The notes: generated from the sequence alone by a model not told the origin. Positions 1 through 8,903 are shown, counted from the stretch's first letter. The stretch: 64,000 bases of DNA from Motiliproteus sp. (GCA_026196225.1 JAPHRD010000027.1:1-64000); one strand, 5' to 3'. A program made the numbers and translations.

Positions 1-213
1 ATGAACCGTGGACTCGATATTCACCACGACGCCGCGCTTCAACCCTCGAGAAGGGTGCGAGCCGATACCGATGACATCAATACTGCCATCAACACCCACT
101 TCGGCCACCAGCGCCACTACTTTCGAGGTGCCGATGTCCAGGGCGACTATCATGTTGTTATCTGATTCTTCACTATTAAAACGTTTCGCGTCCAACGCCT
201 TAATTCTCCCCAT
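1..213 (-). CDS. ftsA: FtsA cell division protein, N-terminal part (runs off window)
   Basis: The reverse strand at the window edge encodes an actin-fold N-terminus containing MIVALDIGTSKVVALVAEV, then IGSHPSRGLKRGVVVNIEST. This is the phosphate-1 loop and following strands of FtsA, the actin homologue that anchors FtsZ to the membrane during division. The remaining ~350 residues lie outside the window. The drawn start (ATG at 213) gives about 20 residues before MIVALDIG; the internal ATG of MIVALDIG, or a GTG upstream, are alternatives, and none has a strong ribosome binding site. The ORF-track line 8..265 (+) is its antisense shadow. In most gammaproteobacteria ftsQ lies directly upstream of ftsA. 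Here the upstream neighbour is instead an intergenic region and a XRE-cupin regulator. Family assignment is firm. Confidence 0.88.
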   Translation of the reverse strand, partial: MGRIKALDAKRFNSEESDNNMIVALDIGTSKVVALVAEVGVDGSIDVIGIGSHPSRGLKRGVVVNIESTVH

Positions 214-336
214 AGCATCTGAATCAAACAATGCAATTACCACTCCAGAATTGAGAATTAAATAAGCTTCGTGCAAGTGGTTATTTTACAACCATCATTT
301 TATATTGATAAAAAGAACCTATTACCATAGAAAAGC

Positions 337-368
337 TAACGGCAACTATTTGCCATACTTAACGGCAA
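337..368. promoter_or_regulatory. repeated TAACGGCAA / TTGCC half-sites, operator-like
   Basis: TAACGGCAA occurs at 337-345 and again at 360-368, 23 bp apart (about two helical turns). The first copy forms a perfect inverted repeat, GGCAA-CTAT-TTGCC. The cluster lies between the end of the XRE-cupin gene and the start of ftsA, so it could be an operator for ftsA. The binding protein is unknown; the neighbouring XRE regulator is only a guess. Confidence 0.3.
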
Positions 369-410
369 AACTTGTCTTTTTTGAGGAATTGTTGGACTAA
401 TTGGCGATTA

Positions 411-434
411 AATTAAAACGCCAAAAATCTGGCG
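411..434 (-). terminator. rho-independent terminator of the XRE-cupin gene
   Basis: CGCCA-AAAATC-TGGCG forms a short hairpin, and on the minus strand it is followed by TTTTAATTT. It sits about 30 bases after the stop of the minus-strand XRE-cupin gene. Confidence 0.5.
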
Positions 435-464
435 CGCAAAATTCAATCAAATGGTGGGATTTAT

Positions 465-1013
465 TTAAATAGACGGCGGATTATTGGCACTTACTATTTC
501 ACAATCAGTATCGCCGTTATTTCTAAATCGATGAGGCAAAGAGCTATCAAAATAATAACCGTCACCCTGAGTTAGAAGTCGGGTTTCACCATCAACGGTT
601 AATTCCATCTGGCCCTTAATAACAAAACCACCTTCCTGCCCTTCGTGGGTAATCATATCGGAACCGGTATCAGCCCCAGGAGGGTAAATTTCATGAACCA
701 GTGATAAAGAACGTTGAGGATATCCCTGACCGACCAACCAGACCTGGATATTGCCATGGCCTAAATCGGAAAGCTCATCTGCAGGATAAAAGAACTGTTT
801 TTTCTCCGGCAGATCCATGGCAAAAAACTCCTGCATTTGCATAGGCAAACCATCCAGGACTTTTTTCAGGGAACTAACGGAAGGACTTACGCGGTTTTGT
901 TCGATCAGTGAAATAGTACTATTGGTAACCCCGGCTCGCTTGGCCAACTCCCGTTGCGAGAGTTTATTCTTTAAGCGGACTTCCTTTAAACGGGCACCGA
1001 CATCAATACTCAT
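465..1013 (-). CDS. XRE-family regulator with C-terminal cupin sensor (PuuR-like)
   Basis: This 182-aa protein has an N-terminal helix-turn-helix (about residues 8-62, with LSQRELAKRAGVTNSTISLIE as the recognition region, the Q/E/A/S pattern of XRE domains). A C-terminal cupin_2 barrel follows (about residues 110-178, with HEGQEGGFVIKG and SSLPHRF). The size and order match PuuR, the E. coli putrescine-utilisation repressor, and other regulators in which the cupin binds a small ligand or metal. No putrescine catabolism genes are adjacent, so the ligand is not assigned. ATG at 1013 is the natural start. An inverted repeat just upstream may allow autoregulation. The domain assignment is firm; the regulatory target is not known. 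Confidence 0.85.
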   Translation of the reverse strand: MSIDVGARLKEVRLKNKLSQRELAKRAGVTNSTISLIEQNRVSPSVSSLKKVLDGLPMQMQEFFAMDLPEKKQFFYPADELSDLGHGNIQVWLVGQGYPQRSLSLVHEIYPPGADTGSDMITHEGQEGGFVIKGQMELTVDGETRLLTQGDGYYFDSSLPHRFRNNGDTDCEIVSANNPPSI

Positions 1014-1036
1014 GCATTCACCTTACTAACCGCCAA

Positions 1037-1064
1037 CTGATCCTATTTTATAAGACTGGATCAG
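1037..1064. promoter_or_regulatory. CTGATCC-N14-GGATCAG inverted repeat upstream of XRE-cupin gene
   Basis: Perfect 7-bp arms flank an AT-rich 14-bp centre that contains a TATAA-like element. It lies about 25-50 bp before the start of the minus-strand regulator, the usual position for an autoregulatory operator over a promoter. Function is inferred from position only. Confidence 0.35.
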
Positions 1065-1153
1065 ACTGAAATCGCCGGCAAGTATACCCTGCATGACACA
1101 AAAAAGTAACAGCAGCGCCCATACCATGGGCATTAGTCGGGAGTAACCTTAGG

Positions 1154-1378
1154 CTATTTTGATTCTCGCAATGGTTCCAGCAGGGTTTCCAGACCATTGA
1201 CCTTGATCTCATGGAGGCAACTCAACAATTCGCCCAATTGTCCTGACGGAAACCCCTTCCCAGCAAACCAAACTAGGTAGTGCTCGGGCAGGTCCATCAA
1301 AACCCGGCCGCGATACTTCCCAAAGGGCATGCGCATACGCGCCAACTTCAATAACACTTCTGGATCAGCTTCCAGCAC
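1154..1378 (-). CDS. DUF3820 family protein
   Basis: This short protein (74 aa) contains MPFGKYRGRVLMDLPEHYLVWF and KGFPSGQLGELL, the hallmark of the DUF3820 family. These small proteins, some fused to nucleic-acid-related domains, have no established function. Translation most likely begins at a GTG (first codons GTG-CTG-GAA), preceded by AGAGGAG seven bases upstream. It is a single-gene unit transcribed away from the cytochrome b561 gene. The family call is good; no role is claimed. Confidence 0.8.
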   Translation of the reverse strand: MLEADPEVLLKLARMRMPFGKYRGRVLMDLPEHYLVWFAGKGFPSGQLGELLSCLHEIKVNGLETLLEPLRESK

Positions 1379-1605
1379 AAATACTCCTCTTTATTTAAAT
1401 GGCAGCGCTACACTTTAATCGAAACAGAGATCCCGGTCATCGGATTATGTAAAGGATTGTAAAGCTGGGAACCTAGAGTGTTAAACGTTGCCAAATATCA
1501 ATTAGAATCAAATACATTCTAAATAATCGAACATTAAGGGCGATTTAATGGGATTTTATTCACACAAAATCGCCTTATACTGCATTCCATAAGGAGATGA
1601 AACAG

Positions 1606-2142
1606 ATGCAGTTTAAGAACAATTCAAGCCGTTATGGCGTCGTAGCGAAAGCCTTCCACTGGTTGCTGGCTCTAGCCATTATTGGCCTGTTTGGTCTTGG
1701 TCTGTGGATGCGGGATCTTGGCTATTACGACCCTTGGTATCAGACAGCACCACACATTCATCAAAGTGTTGGGGTACTGGTGATCCTGTTTATGATATTG
1801 CGATATCTGTGGCGACGAATCTCTCCACCCCCAACAGATATAGCAACCCAAGCACAGTGGGAGCATATGGCGGCCCACTTTGCCCACGCTATGCTCTACC
1901 TTCTGGTATTGGTGATCTGTATCAGCGGTTATTTGATCAACGCCGATGAAAACGCAGTTCCTGTTTTCAACTGGTTCGAAATACCTTCATTGCTTTTGGG
2001 CATTGAAGATCAGGAAGAGCTGATGGGTGAGATCCACGACTACGGAGCCTGGGTGATGATTATTTTGTCAGCTGGACACGCTTTAGCTGCGATCAAACAC
2101 CATATTTTCGACCGGGACGATACCTTGAAACGAATGCTCTAA
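1606..2142 (+). CDS. cytochrome b561 family membrane protein
   Basis: This is a four-helix di-haem b cytochrome (Ni-hydrogenase/cytochrome b561 type) of about 178 aa, in the inner membrane. Visible elements are YGVVAKAFHWLLALAII (first helix with a haem-ligand His), a histidine-containing second helix (HIHQSVGVLVIL), FAHAMLYLLVLVICISGYLI, and a last helix ending in AGHALAAIKHH. Such proteins oxidise quinol and pass electrons to unknown partners. The ORF track starts at 1597, but AAGGAG directly abuts that ATG. The ATG at 1606 has proper spacing and is preferred. YceI follows, a pairing common in proteobacteria that suggests a shared role with a periplasmic isoprenoid-binding protein. Confidence 0.9.
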   Translation: MQFKNNSSRYGVVAKAFHWLLALAIIGLFGLGLWMRDLGYYDPWYQTAPHIHQSVGVLVILFMILRYLWRRISPPPTDIATQAQWEHMAAHFAHAMLYLLVLVICISGYLINADENAVPVFNWFEIPSLLLGIEDQEELMGEIHDYGAWVMIILSAGHALAAIKHHIFDRDDTLKRML

Positions 2143-2250
2143 GTCAAGACCTAAGAGCCAGACCCAATTAAATTTAAGAACCGATTAACTTAAAAATTCA
2201 TTTTGAAAATGTTTAGCACTAACACCGATTGTTCACATAGAGGAAGAACC

Positions 2251-2832
2251 ATGAAAAAGACCATCCAAGGACTGGCCTTCGGCCTGATCACTGCAGTATC
2301 TGCGCCGCTAATGGCCGCCGACTACATCATCGACAAAGAAGGCGCTCATGCCTCTATCAACTTTAAGATCAGTCACCTGGGTTTTAGCTGGCTGACGGGG
2401 CGTTTCAATAGCTTTGACGGCAATTTCAGCTACGACGAAGAGAATCCTAACGCCAGCAAGATTGTTGTGAACATCGATCCTGCCAGTGTTGATAGCAATC
2501 ATGCCAAGCGCGACAAGCACATCCGTGATGAAGACTTCCTGGACGTTAAACGCTATCCCGAAGCCAAGTTTGAAAGCACCAGCTTCAACGACAACGGTGA
2601 CGGTACCGCGCTACTTAAAGGTAACCTGACCCTACACGGTGTTACCAAAGAGATCAGCATCGACGTCAACAAGATCGGTGGTGGTAAAGATCCTTGGGGC
2701 GGTTATCGCATGGGCTTCGCCGGTAGCACGGCCTTCTCCCTACAGGACTTCGGCATCGATAACAAAGGCATGATTGGCCCAGCGCCGAAGATGATCGAGC
2801 TGGATCTGCATGTGGAAGGCATTCGTCAATAA
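2251..2832 (+). CDS. yceI: YceI family periplasmic lipid-binding protein
   Basis: This precursor of 193 aa has a Sec signal peptide (MKKTIQGLAFG...APLMA) and a lipocalin-like YceI domain: YIIDKEGAHASINFKISHLGFSWLTG at the start, VTKEISIDV in the middle and a final strand MIGPAPKMIELDLHVEGI. The family binds amphiphilic molecules such as polyisoprenoids or quinone-like lipids in the periplasm. Length matches E. coli YceI (191 aa). The ATG at 2251 follows AGGAAG with good spacing; the ORF-track start at 2203 would add an unlikely leader before the signal peptide. It lies 108 bp after the cytochrome b561 gene and probably shares its function. Confidence 0.93.
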   Translation: MKKTIQGLAFGLITAVSAPLMAADYIIDKEGAHASINFKISHLGFSWLTGRFNSFDGNFSYDEENPNASKIVVNIDPASVDSNHAKRDKHIRDEDFLDVKRYPEAKFESTSFNDNGDGTALLKGNLTLHGVTKEISIDVNKIGGGKDPWGGYRMGFAGSTAFSLQDFGIDNKGMIGPAPKMIELDLHVEGIRQ

Positions 2833-2860
2833 CAGGGTAGATCTGGGCCGGGAATCGAAA

Positions 2861-4342
2861 TTAGTTTCCCGGTCCGACACTCTTATCATTCGGGCCGCTT
2901 TGATTAGCGGCCTCTTTGGTTTCTACAACGGAGGAATTCTCTTCCGCCGCCCGTCCAAGCAACTCCGATGAGAGCTGTTTCTTGCCCCGAACCCCTAAAT
3001 CCTGAAGCGCCGCAACGCGATTAAGCAAGCTCCCCTTACCGCTACTGAGTCGATTGTGAGCGGTATCGTAGGCCCCTTGCGCCAAGCGAAGATGGCGCCC
3101 GACCTCCTCCAATGAATCCACGAAACCAACAAATTTATCGTGCAGTTCACCACCCCGTCGGGCAATCTCCAAGGCGTTCTGGTTTTGCTTTTCATAACGC
3201 CAGATGTTGTTGATGGTACGCAGCGTTACCAGCAAAGTTGAAGGGCTGACCAACAGAATATTACTGTCGAATGCCTGTGCGAACAGCTCGCTATCTGCCT
3301 CAATGGCGGTCATAAAAGCGCCTTCGATAGGCACGAACAGCAACACAAAATCCAGACTGCGGAGATTTGGCAGTTCCTCGTAGCCCTTCTCTGCCAAACC
3401 CTTAATATGCCGGCGCAGAGAGTTGAGGTGCTCTTTAAGCGCCATTTGCCGCTGCGCTTCGTTGTCGGCGGAACAGTAGCGCTCGTAAGCCACCAAGGAT
3501 ACTTTGGCATCCACCACCACATCTTTCTGTTCTGGCAGATGAATGATCACGTCCGGCAGATAAAGACGGCCGTCATCATTGCGGTGACTGCTTTGCAGTT
3601 GGTATTCATAGCCGGCTCGCAACCCCGACTGTTCCAGAATACGAGTGAGCACCAACTCCCCCCAATTACCCTGAGTTTTGGTCTCAGACTTAAGGGCATT
3701 GGTGAGATTCAGTGCATCTTCGCTCATCTGCAGGTTAAGCTTTTTAAGATGCTCGATCTGTTCCTGCAGCCCGCGACGGTCTTTGGCTTCACGGTCGTAA
3801 ACATCATCAACACGCTGGCGAAATTCTTTCAGCTGCAACTGCAACGGCTGCAACATATGCTGCATCTTTTGCTGTTGCTGATCGCCAAAACGCTGACTGT
3901 TTGCGTCTAAAGTTTGCTGTGCCAACTGACTGAATTCAATCTGCAACTGTTTGCGCGACTGCTCCAGCTGCGCTAGCTTCTCTTGCTGGGCCTGCTGCTC
4001 CATAGAAAGCCGGGTATTGGTTGCGCTCAGTTCGGACTGTAATTGGCTATTGCGTTGCTGAAGCTGCTGCAGCTCATCCTCCCGCTGAAACAACTCCTCT
4101 TCGACACGGTCCATGCTGATCAGTCGTTCCCGTGCTCCAGATAGCTCAATCTGAGCCTGCAAATTCTGCTGGCTTAAGGTCTCCAGTTTTTCCCCTAAGT
4201 GCTGCTGTTGCAGACCAAGAGCCTGCTTTTCCTGCAACCACTGATGTTGATCACCACGGCGTTGCCATTGCTGCAGCAACATGGCCAACACCATGCCAGC
4301 CAAACCGGCACCAAGCATCAACATCCAGGGTTCAACGGTCAC
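2861..4342 (-). CDS. rmuC: RmuC family DNA recombination protein
   Basis: This 493-aa protein begins with a membrane helix (MLMLGAGLAGMVLAMLL), continues with a long Gln/Glu-rich coiled coil (about residues 25-200), and ends in the RmuC domain (LKSETKTQGNWGELVLTRILEQSGL, DVVVDAKVSLVAYERY, LLVSPSTLLVTLRTINNIWRYE). RmuC limits small-inversion recombination in E. coli and is thought to be a nuclease acting on DNA secondary structures. The start codon is a GTG at 4342, preceded by GGAGGTG. It converges with yceI; a CCGGGAA/TTTCCCGG hairpin overlaps its stop codon and could end both transcripts. Family identity is secure. Confidence 0.93.
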   Translation of the reverse strand: MTVEPWMLMLGAGLAGMVLAMLLQQWQRRGDQHQWLQEKQALGLQQQHLGEKLETLSQQNLQAQIELSGARERLISMDRVEEELFQREDELQQLQQRNSQLQSELSATNTRLSMEQQAQQEKLAQLEQSRKQLQIEFSQLAQQTLDANSQRFGDQQQQKMQHMLQPLQLQLKEFRQRVDDVYDREAKDRRGLQEQIEHLKKLNLQMSEDALNLTNALKSETKTQGNWGELVLTRILEQSGLRAGYEYQLQSSHRNDDGRLYLPDVIIHLPEQKDVVVDAKVSLVAYERYCSADNEAQRQMALKEHLNSLRRHIKGLAEKGYEELPNLRSLDFVLLFVPIEGAFMTAIEADSELFAQAFDSNILLVSPSTLLVTLRTINNIWRYEKQNQNALEIARRGGELHDKFVGFVDSLEEVGRHLRLAQGAYDTAHNRLSSGKGSLLNRVAALQDLGVRGKKQLSSELLGRAAEENSSVVETKEAANQSGPNDKSVGPGN

Positions 4343-4398
4343 ACAGCACCTCCCTAACAGAAAGGATTGAGGCCACGCCCGCAGCCCGGATCATGGTT

Positions 4399-4749
4399 TT
4401 ACCAGAACAACCACAGCAATGGCGTACCAGCCAGCGCGATAAAGCCGCTCAACCAGAAACCTCGAACGGCGCCTAGCAACTTTTCAAGAATAACTACATG
4501 AATCACCGGAAAGGTGACAAACAAACAAGCCACAGGCACCCACCAGGTCAGGTGGAAGATCCCGTAAGCTATAGTAGCAATCAGCACCAAACCGAATAAG
4601 TTACCGGCCAAAAGCACTTTAGTGTTACCGCTACTACCGTGCATCCAGGAGGGTTTCTCCTCTTCAGGAAGCTTCAGCAATTGGCTGGCGGAGATGGCGG
4701 CGCTCATTGCGAATGAGCCGACGATAAGAAAGACGAGAATTGGGTCCAA
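4399..4749 (-). CDS. small integral membrane protein, unknown function
   Basis: I do not recognise this 116-aa protein. It shows three or four hydrophobic helices: ILVFLIVGSFAMSAAI near the N-terminus, VLLAGNLFGLVLIATIAYGIF, WWVPVACLFVTFPVIHVVIL, and FWLSGFIALAGTPLLWLFW at the end. The start appears to be a TTG at 4749 with GAGGGA eight bases upstream. It is 57 bp from the start of rmuC on the same strand, so the two may be co-transcribed. No catalytic motifs are visible. Confidence 0.65.
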   Translation of the reverse strand: MDPILVFLIVGSFAMSAAISASQLLKLPEEEKPSWMHGSSGNTKVLLAGNLFGLVLIATIAYGIFHLTWWVPVACLFVTFPVIHVVILEKLLGAVRGFWLSGFIALAGTPLLWLFW

Positions 4750-4944
4750 GTTACGTTTCCCTCTACAGATGATTGGACGAACTCATTGTACGGAATTTAT
4801 AGTGTGGATTCATCGGCATGGGCATAATTCCCCATACCACCATAGTCCACACTCAATGTTCACATTGACGACCATGGATTAAAGGGAGATCTAAGCCAAT
4901 TGCGGGGGCTTAAGCAATAGGCCCGCGAGCAGGTAAGGAATGGA

Positions 4945-7656
4945 ATGATTAAACGCCTCGCTATTACGCTGTTTCTGCTGATGTTGGTAGCCCTTGTTGG
5001 CGCTTACCTGGCCACGCCACAACTGTTGAGCTGGTATGTACAGCGGATAATCGATGATTCTCAGTGCCAACATGCCAGTGCAGAGTTCGGGCACCCTGAC
5101 TGGAATCATTGGCAGATCGACAACCTACGCTTGGAAGGCTGCAGTCAGCAACCGTTCACATCGCTACAGATCGGTCAGCTCCAGCTTCACTACGATGCCG
5201 CCCAGGTCTTTCGTGAACAGCGGATACACACTTTAAAGGTACAAGGACTGGAGCTGGAACTAGCCTCCCCGGCCAATCGTCCGCAGAACTCGACCCCACA
5301 TTCACCACCAAAGTCTCCACCAAAGTCTCCACCTCTACTCAGCTACTGGTTAGCTCAGTTGCCACTGACAGATGCTGATATTGAAATAAAGAAACTGTCA
5401 CTGACAGCCTTTGACCACCGATGGCAAATCACAGGAAAACTAAAAGCTGATAATCAAAAACTGGAGAGCCAACTGACCGCTTCCAGCGGGAAAACACCTC
5501 CCCTATCTGTTGAGATCAGTGCCGATGCCAGCGATCGCATCTTGGCGAAATTGAACACACCCGATCAGCTGCTCTATCAGCTCGACGCTTCTCTATCTCT
5601 AGATGAGGGGAAACTAGCAATACATGCACAGGATCATCTGAATACCGAACCAACCCTGATCTACATTCGGGATATGGGGTTACTGACCGATCCCATAATT
5701 GCACTACTGGATAACTATCAGACCGAAGCCGTAATCGAAAACCAATGGCGGATTCAGCAACCGATATCATCCCTACTTAAGGGAACAACAGAAAACCTAA
5801 CTGTCGAACAGCAGATGGCACTCCAGCTCGATGCCCGTAGCGAATCACAAGCCATCAAACAGCTCAGCGGAGAAATCACTGCTCAGCTGAAATGGCAACC
5901 GGATCAACTAAATTGGCAGTTGCTTGATAGCAGCCAATTGGCTCTACAGTTAGACGATGCTTTGCTCCCACACCCCGAACTATCGGATCAATGGACACTA
6001 ACGCCTGGACAGCTGTCTGGCGTATTAAACTGGAAACCTCAACTACGGCTAAGCAGCGACCAAGGGAGATTGAACCTCCAATCCAGCAGCGACAATAAGT
6101 TACGTTTAACCAGTAATCTGCATCGATTTGGCTGGCAGCCGCAACGTAGTTACGGCCAGTTCGATAGCAAGATTGACAAAGATCGCCTGTCTTTGGAAAG
6201 CATGACACTCCAACAGGTAGAAAGCGGCTCTAGAGGCCAATTTGCCTTAAAAGGAAATAATCTCAGTCTTAACCTGGCACCGGGAAGTTTTATCAGCGCC
6301 AATCAATTACAGCACCAGAAATCCACCATCGATCAACTCAATATGGTGGTCAATCACGCCCTGCAGTTGCAATATCAGTTAGAGCAAAAACGCTGGCAAA
6401 GCGGTCCGGTCGAACTTAATCTCGCCAGCGCTAATATTAAGCACCCATCCTTCAGCAGCAGGGGGTTATCAGGCCAGCTCAGCTTTAATTTAGACGATAC
6501 TGAACCGGTTAAAAGAAAAGATGCTGCGGCCACCATTGCTGGTGATATCAATCTAACCCTGTTCGATCCACAGCCGGCCTCATTACGATTACCGGATTTT
6601 AATCTGGCCGGCCCCTACCAACTTATTTATCCCAATTTCAGTTTTCAACAAACAGCCCGGCTGGATCAAATCAAGCTGAGCGTTCAGGGCAAGACAAACC
6701 TCAAAACCCAGGTACTGAAAGCAGACTGGTCACTGCCCAACACCGATCTGGCAGCCCTTTGGGCGCTGGTTCCTGATAAGACCCAGCAGCAATTTCCGGA
6801 TCTGAAGATTCATCAAGGCAACATTATCGCTAACGGTAATTTCAGCAAAAAATCCGGCGCCGGTTCAGGACAATTCGAGGGCGATGCCGAAGTGAAAGCA
6901 CTGCAACTTCAACAAGGCAATTGGATGTTGTCGGGAGGCCGATCGTTAGTCCAGTTCAACCATTCCAATCATGGCGATCAACAAGGGCTTAACGCTCAAG
7001 GAGGTTTCTGGGCGGATCGAATATCCGGTGCCCTGGAGTTTGATACTTTGAGCAGCGGTTTCAGCCTAAGCCTACCAACAAGCGGCAAGACTCGATTTAA
7101 TCTACACCATGCCAGCCTGCGTGCTCTGGGGGGTAACCTGGCAATAGCTCCAGTTAGCCTGCAACTACCTCAGCCCAATACCAAGAGCCGTGTGTTTTTA
7201 AGCAATATCGATCTGGAACAGTTGTTAGCACTGCAACCCAAGGCCGAAATCGCAGGCAGTGGACGACTCAACGGAGAACTTCCGGTCAGTTTTAACGGCT
7301 CAGGTTTACATATATCCAATGGCATCATCAACGCCCAGCCACCGGGTGGCCATCTCAGCTACACGCCACCGGACGGCATGACTGCAGCGGCATCTAACTA
7401 TGGACTGGATCTGGCTCTAAAAGCGTTAGACGACTTTAACTACCATCACCTATCTTTGGGCATCAGTTACCAACCCGACGGAACCTTGCTTCTGGATACC
7501 CATCTAAAAGGGCATAATCCCAAGTGGCAACAGGGACAACCTATCGACTTTAATATTCGGATCGAGCAAAATCTGCTGAAGCTGCTACAAGCGCTGCAGT
7601 TCTCCGACAAATTAAGCGAAGGACTGGACAAAAGAATCCAGCAGCAAATGAACTAG
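4945..7656 (+). CDS. ydbH: YdbH family AsmA-like intermembrane lipid transport protein
   Basis: This 903-aa protein has one N-terminal signal anchor (LAITLFLLMLVALVGAYLA) followed by a long periplasmic beta-rich body with repeated amphipathic strands (e.g. LQQGNWMLSGGRSLVQFN) and no catalytic motif. That is the profile of YdbH, one of the three redundant AsmA-like bridge proteins (TamB, YhdP, YdbH) that move phospholipids between inner and outer membranes. E. coli YdbH has 879 residues. A Pro/Ser-rich low-complexity stretch (HSPPKSPPKSPP) lies near residue 117. The next two genes are YnbE-like and YdbL-like, giving the same three-gene operon as in E. coli, which strongly supports the assignment. 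Confidence 0.88.
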   Translation: MIKRLAITLFLLMLVALVGAYLATPQLLSWYVQRIIDDSQCQHASAEFGHPDWNHWQIDNLRLEGCSQQPFTSLQIGQLQLHYDAAQVFREQRIHTLKVQGLELELASPANRPQNSTPHSPPKSPPKSPPLLSYWLAQLPLTDADIEIKKLSLTAFDHRWQITGKLKADNQKLESQLTASSGKTPPLSVEISADASDRILAKLNTPDQLLYQLDASLSLDEGKLAIHAQDHLNTEPTLIYIRDMGLLTDPIIALLDNYQTEAVIENQWRIQQPISSLLKGTTENLTVEQQMALQLDARSESQAIKQLSGEITAQLKWQPDQLNWQLLDSSQLALQLDDALLPHPELSDQWTLTPGQLSGVLNWKPQLRLSSDQGRLNLQSSSDNKLRLTSNLHRFGWQPQRSYGQFDSKIDKDRLSLESMTLQQVESGSRGQFALKGNNLSLNLAPGSFISANQLQHQKSTIDQLNMVVNHALQLQYQLEQKRWQSGPVELNLASANIKHPSFSSRGLSGQLSFNLDDTEPVKRKDAAATIAGDINLTLFDPQPASLRLPDFNLAGPYQLIYPNFSFQQTARLDQIKLSVQGKTNLKTQVLKADWSLPNTDLAALWALVPDKTQQQFPDLKIHQGNIIANGNFSKKSGAGSGQFEGDAEVKALQLQQGNWMLSGGRSLVQFNHSNHGDQQGLNAQGGFWADRISGALEFDTLSSGFSLSLPTSGKTRFNLHHASLRALGGNLAIAPVSLQLPQPNTKSRVFLSNIDLEQLLALQPKAEIAGSGRLNGELPVSFNGSGLHISNGIINAQPPGGHLSYTPPDGMTAAASNYGLDLALKALDDFNYHHLSLGISYQPDGTLLLDTHLKGHNPKWQQGQPIDFNIRIEQNLLKLLQALQFSDKLSEGLDKRIQQQMN

Positions 7657-7670
7657 AGAGGATCTATCTC

Positions 7671-7880
7671 ATGGCTCAAGGCCAACACCTCAAACCAGTT
7701 ATCCCCCTGCTGGCAGTGGCAACGCTGTTTGCAATATCTGCCTGTACTCCAAGAGTGGAAGTGGCTGTCCCTCAGGAACCGATCACAATCAATCTCAACG
7801 TCAAAATCGAGCACGAAATTCTAGTCAAAGTCGACAAAGAGATTGATGAGCTCTTCGATGAAAACAGCGACCTGTTCTAA
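7671..7880 (+). CDS. ynbE: YnbE family outer-membrane lipoprotein
   Basis: A lipoprotein of 69 aa with a signal peptide and lipobox (LFAISAC), then VPQEPITINLNVKIEHEILVKVDKEIDELF, matching YnbE. In E. coli YnbE forms an outer-membrane multimer that meets the C-terminus of YdbH to complete the lipid bridge. It starts 14 bp after ydbH and 14 bp before ydbL, so the three are one transcript. The start codon follows GAGAGGATC. Confidence 0.9.
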   Translation: MAQGQHLKPVIPLLAVATLFAISACTPRVEVAVPQEPITINLNVKIEHEILVKVDKEIDELFDENSDLF

Positions 7881-7894
7881 GTAAGGAAATCACT

Positions 7895-8236
7895 ATGCAC
7901 AACGTACGATCTCTACTGGTTTGCCTGGGCCTTATTTTTACACTGGGACTACCTTCCACCGCCCTGGCCCTTAGCGTCGCTGATGCTAAAGCTTCCGGCC
8001 TTGTTGGTGAACAATCCAACGGCTATCTGGCCGCCGTCAGCGACTCCCCCTCTGCTGCGGTCAAGGCCCTGGTATCTTCGACCAATCAAAAGCGTCGTAG
8101 CGCCTACCAGAGTGGTGCCAAAAAGGCCGGCGTCAGCCTGCAAGTTATGGAGCAACGGGTAGGCCAGCGCCTGTTACAAAAAGCGACTACCGGGCAATTT
8201 TTCCGTAACCCTAAAGGCGGCTGGCAAAAAAAATAA
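7895..8236 (+). CDS. ydbL: YdbL family periplasmic protein (DUF1318)
   Basis: A secreted protein of 113 aa with a signal peptide (LLVCLGLIFTLGLPSTALA), then SVADAKASGLVGEQSNGYLAAV and a C-terminus VGQRLLQKATTGQFFRNPKGGW, all typical of DUF1318/YdbL. In E. coli YdbL modulates the YdbH-YnbE bridge, preventing faulty YnbE multimers. It is third in the ydbH-ynbE-ydbL operon here, with AAGGAA upstream of its ATG. Confidence 0.9.
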   Translation: MHNVRSLLVCLGLIFTLGLPSTALALSVADAKASGLVGEQSNGYLAAVSDSPSAAVKALVSSTNQKRRSAYQSGAKKAGVSLQVMEQRVGQRLLQKATTGQFFRNPKGGWQKK

Positions 8237-8313
8237 ACTGGTATATTATGTGGCTTCTCAAGGAAGGACTGATTCGCCCACCAAATCAGTCAGTTAACCA
8301 CTAGGATGCAGTT

Positions 8314-8346
8314 ACAGCAGCGACCGAATTACGGTGCTGTTTTAAT
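8314..8346 (+). terminator. probable terminator after ydbL
   Basis: ACAGCA pairs with TGCTGT and is followed by TTTAATT, about 80 bp after the ydbL stop. The stem is short and the loop long, so confidence is moderate. Confidence 0.4.
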
Positions 8347-8372
8347 TCATTAACTTCAGGGGGGACTCGGCA

Positions 8373-8903
8373 TTGAATTATTCGACTGAACCTAATGGAC
8401 CGAAATATCGGCTCCTTAATCTGTTCGGTTTTATGATCTGTGCTGCTTCAATCACTTTTGCGGTGGTCTACCTGCAAGGCCAACTGGGCATGGAACCCTG
8501 TCCGCTTTGCAGCGCAGTTCGACTGATCGTTGTCGTTCAAGGCATTTTATTTCTGCTGGCTTTTTTGCATAACCCTCGCCAAATAGGCCAACGAGCCTAC
8601 GCGCTGCTGGGCTTTATTGTCGCCGCAGCCGGAATCGCTGTTAGCGGTCGGCATATCTGGTTGCAAAGCCTACCCAAAGACCAAGTCCCGGAGTGTGGCC
8701 CTGGACTGGAGTATCTACTGGACTCGTTTCCCCTGCTGGACGCACTGCAAATCATCCTCAGTGGCTCCGGTGAATGTGCCGATATTCAGTGGCAACTGCT
8801 TGGATTAACCATTCCGCAGCAAAGCCTGATGATGTTCTCGGTATTGGTTGTGGTGGTGTTCCTTCAATTTCGCAAGCGGTCGCAACGCAGCTATTTCTCA
8901 TAG
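8373..8903 (+). CDS. dsbB: disulfide bond formation protein DsbB
   Basis: This inner-membrane protein (176 aa) has four helices, the first periplasmic loop carrying the CPLC active-site pair (MEPCPLCSAVRL) and the second periplasmic loop carrying two more cysteines (PECGPGLEYLL and SGECADIQW). This is the layout of DsbB, which reoxidises DsbA and passes electrons to quinone. The only start giving the full first helix is a TTG at 8373, with AGGGGG upstream. Length matches E. coli DsbB (176 aa). No dsbA is in the window. Its activity would support periplasmic disulfide formation. Confidence 0.92.
   Translation: MNYSTEPNGPKYRLLNLFGFMICAASITFAVVYLQGQLGMEPCPLCSAVRLIVVVQGILFLLAFLHNPRQIGQRAYALLGFIVAAAGIAVSGRHIWLQSLPKDQVPECGPGLEYLLDSFPLLDALQIILSGSGECADIQWQLLGLTIPQQSLMMFSVLVVVVFLQFRKRSQRSYFS

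Noticed and set aside
8-265. 85-aa plus-strand ORF at window start
   Set aside because: Shadow of ftsA on the minus strand.
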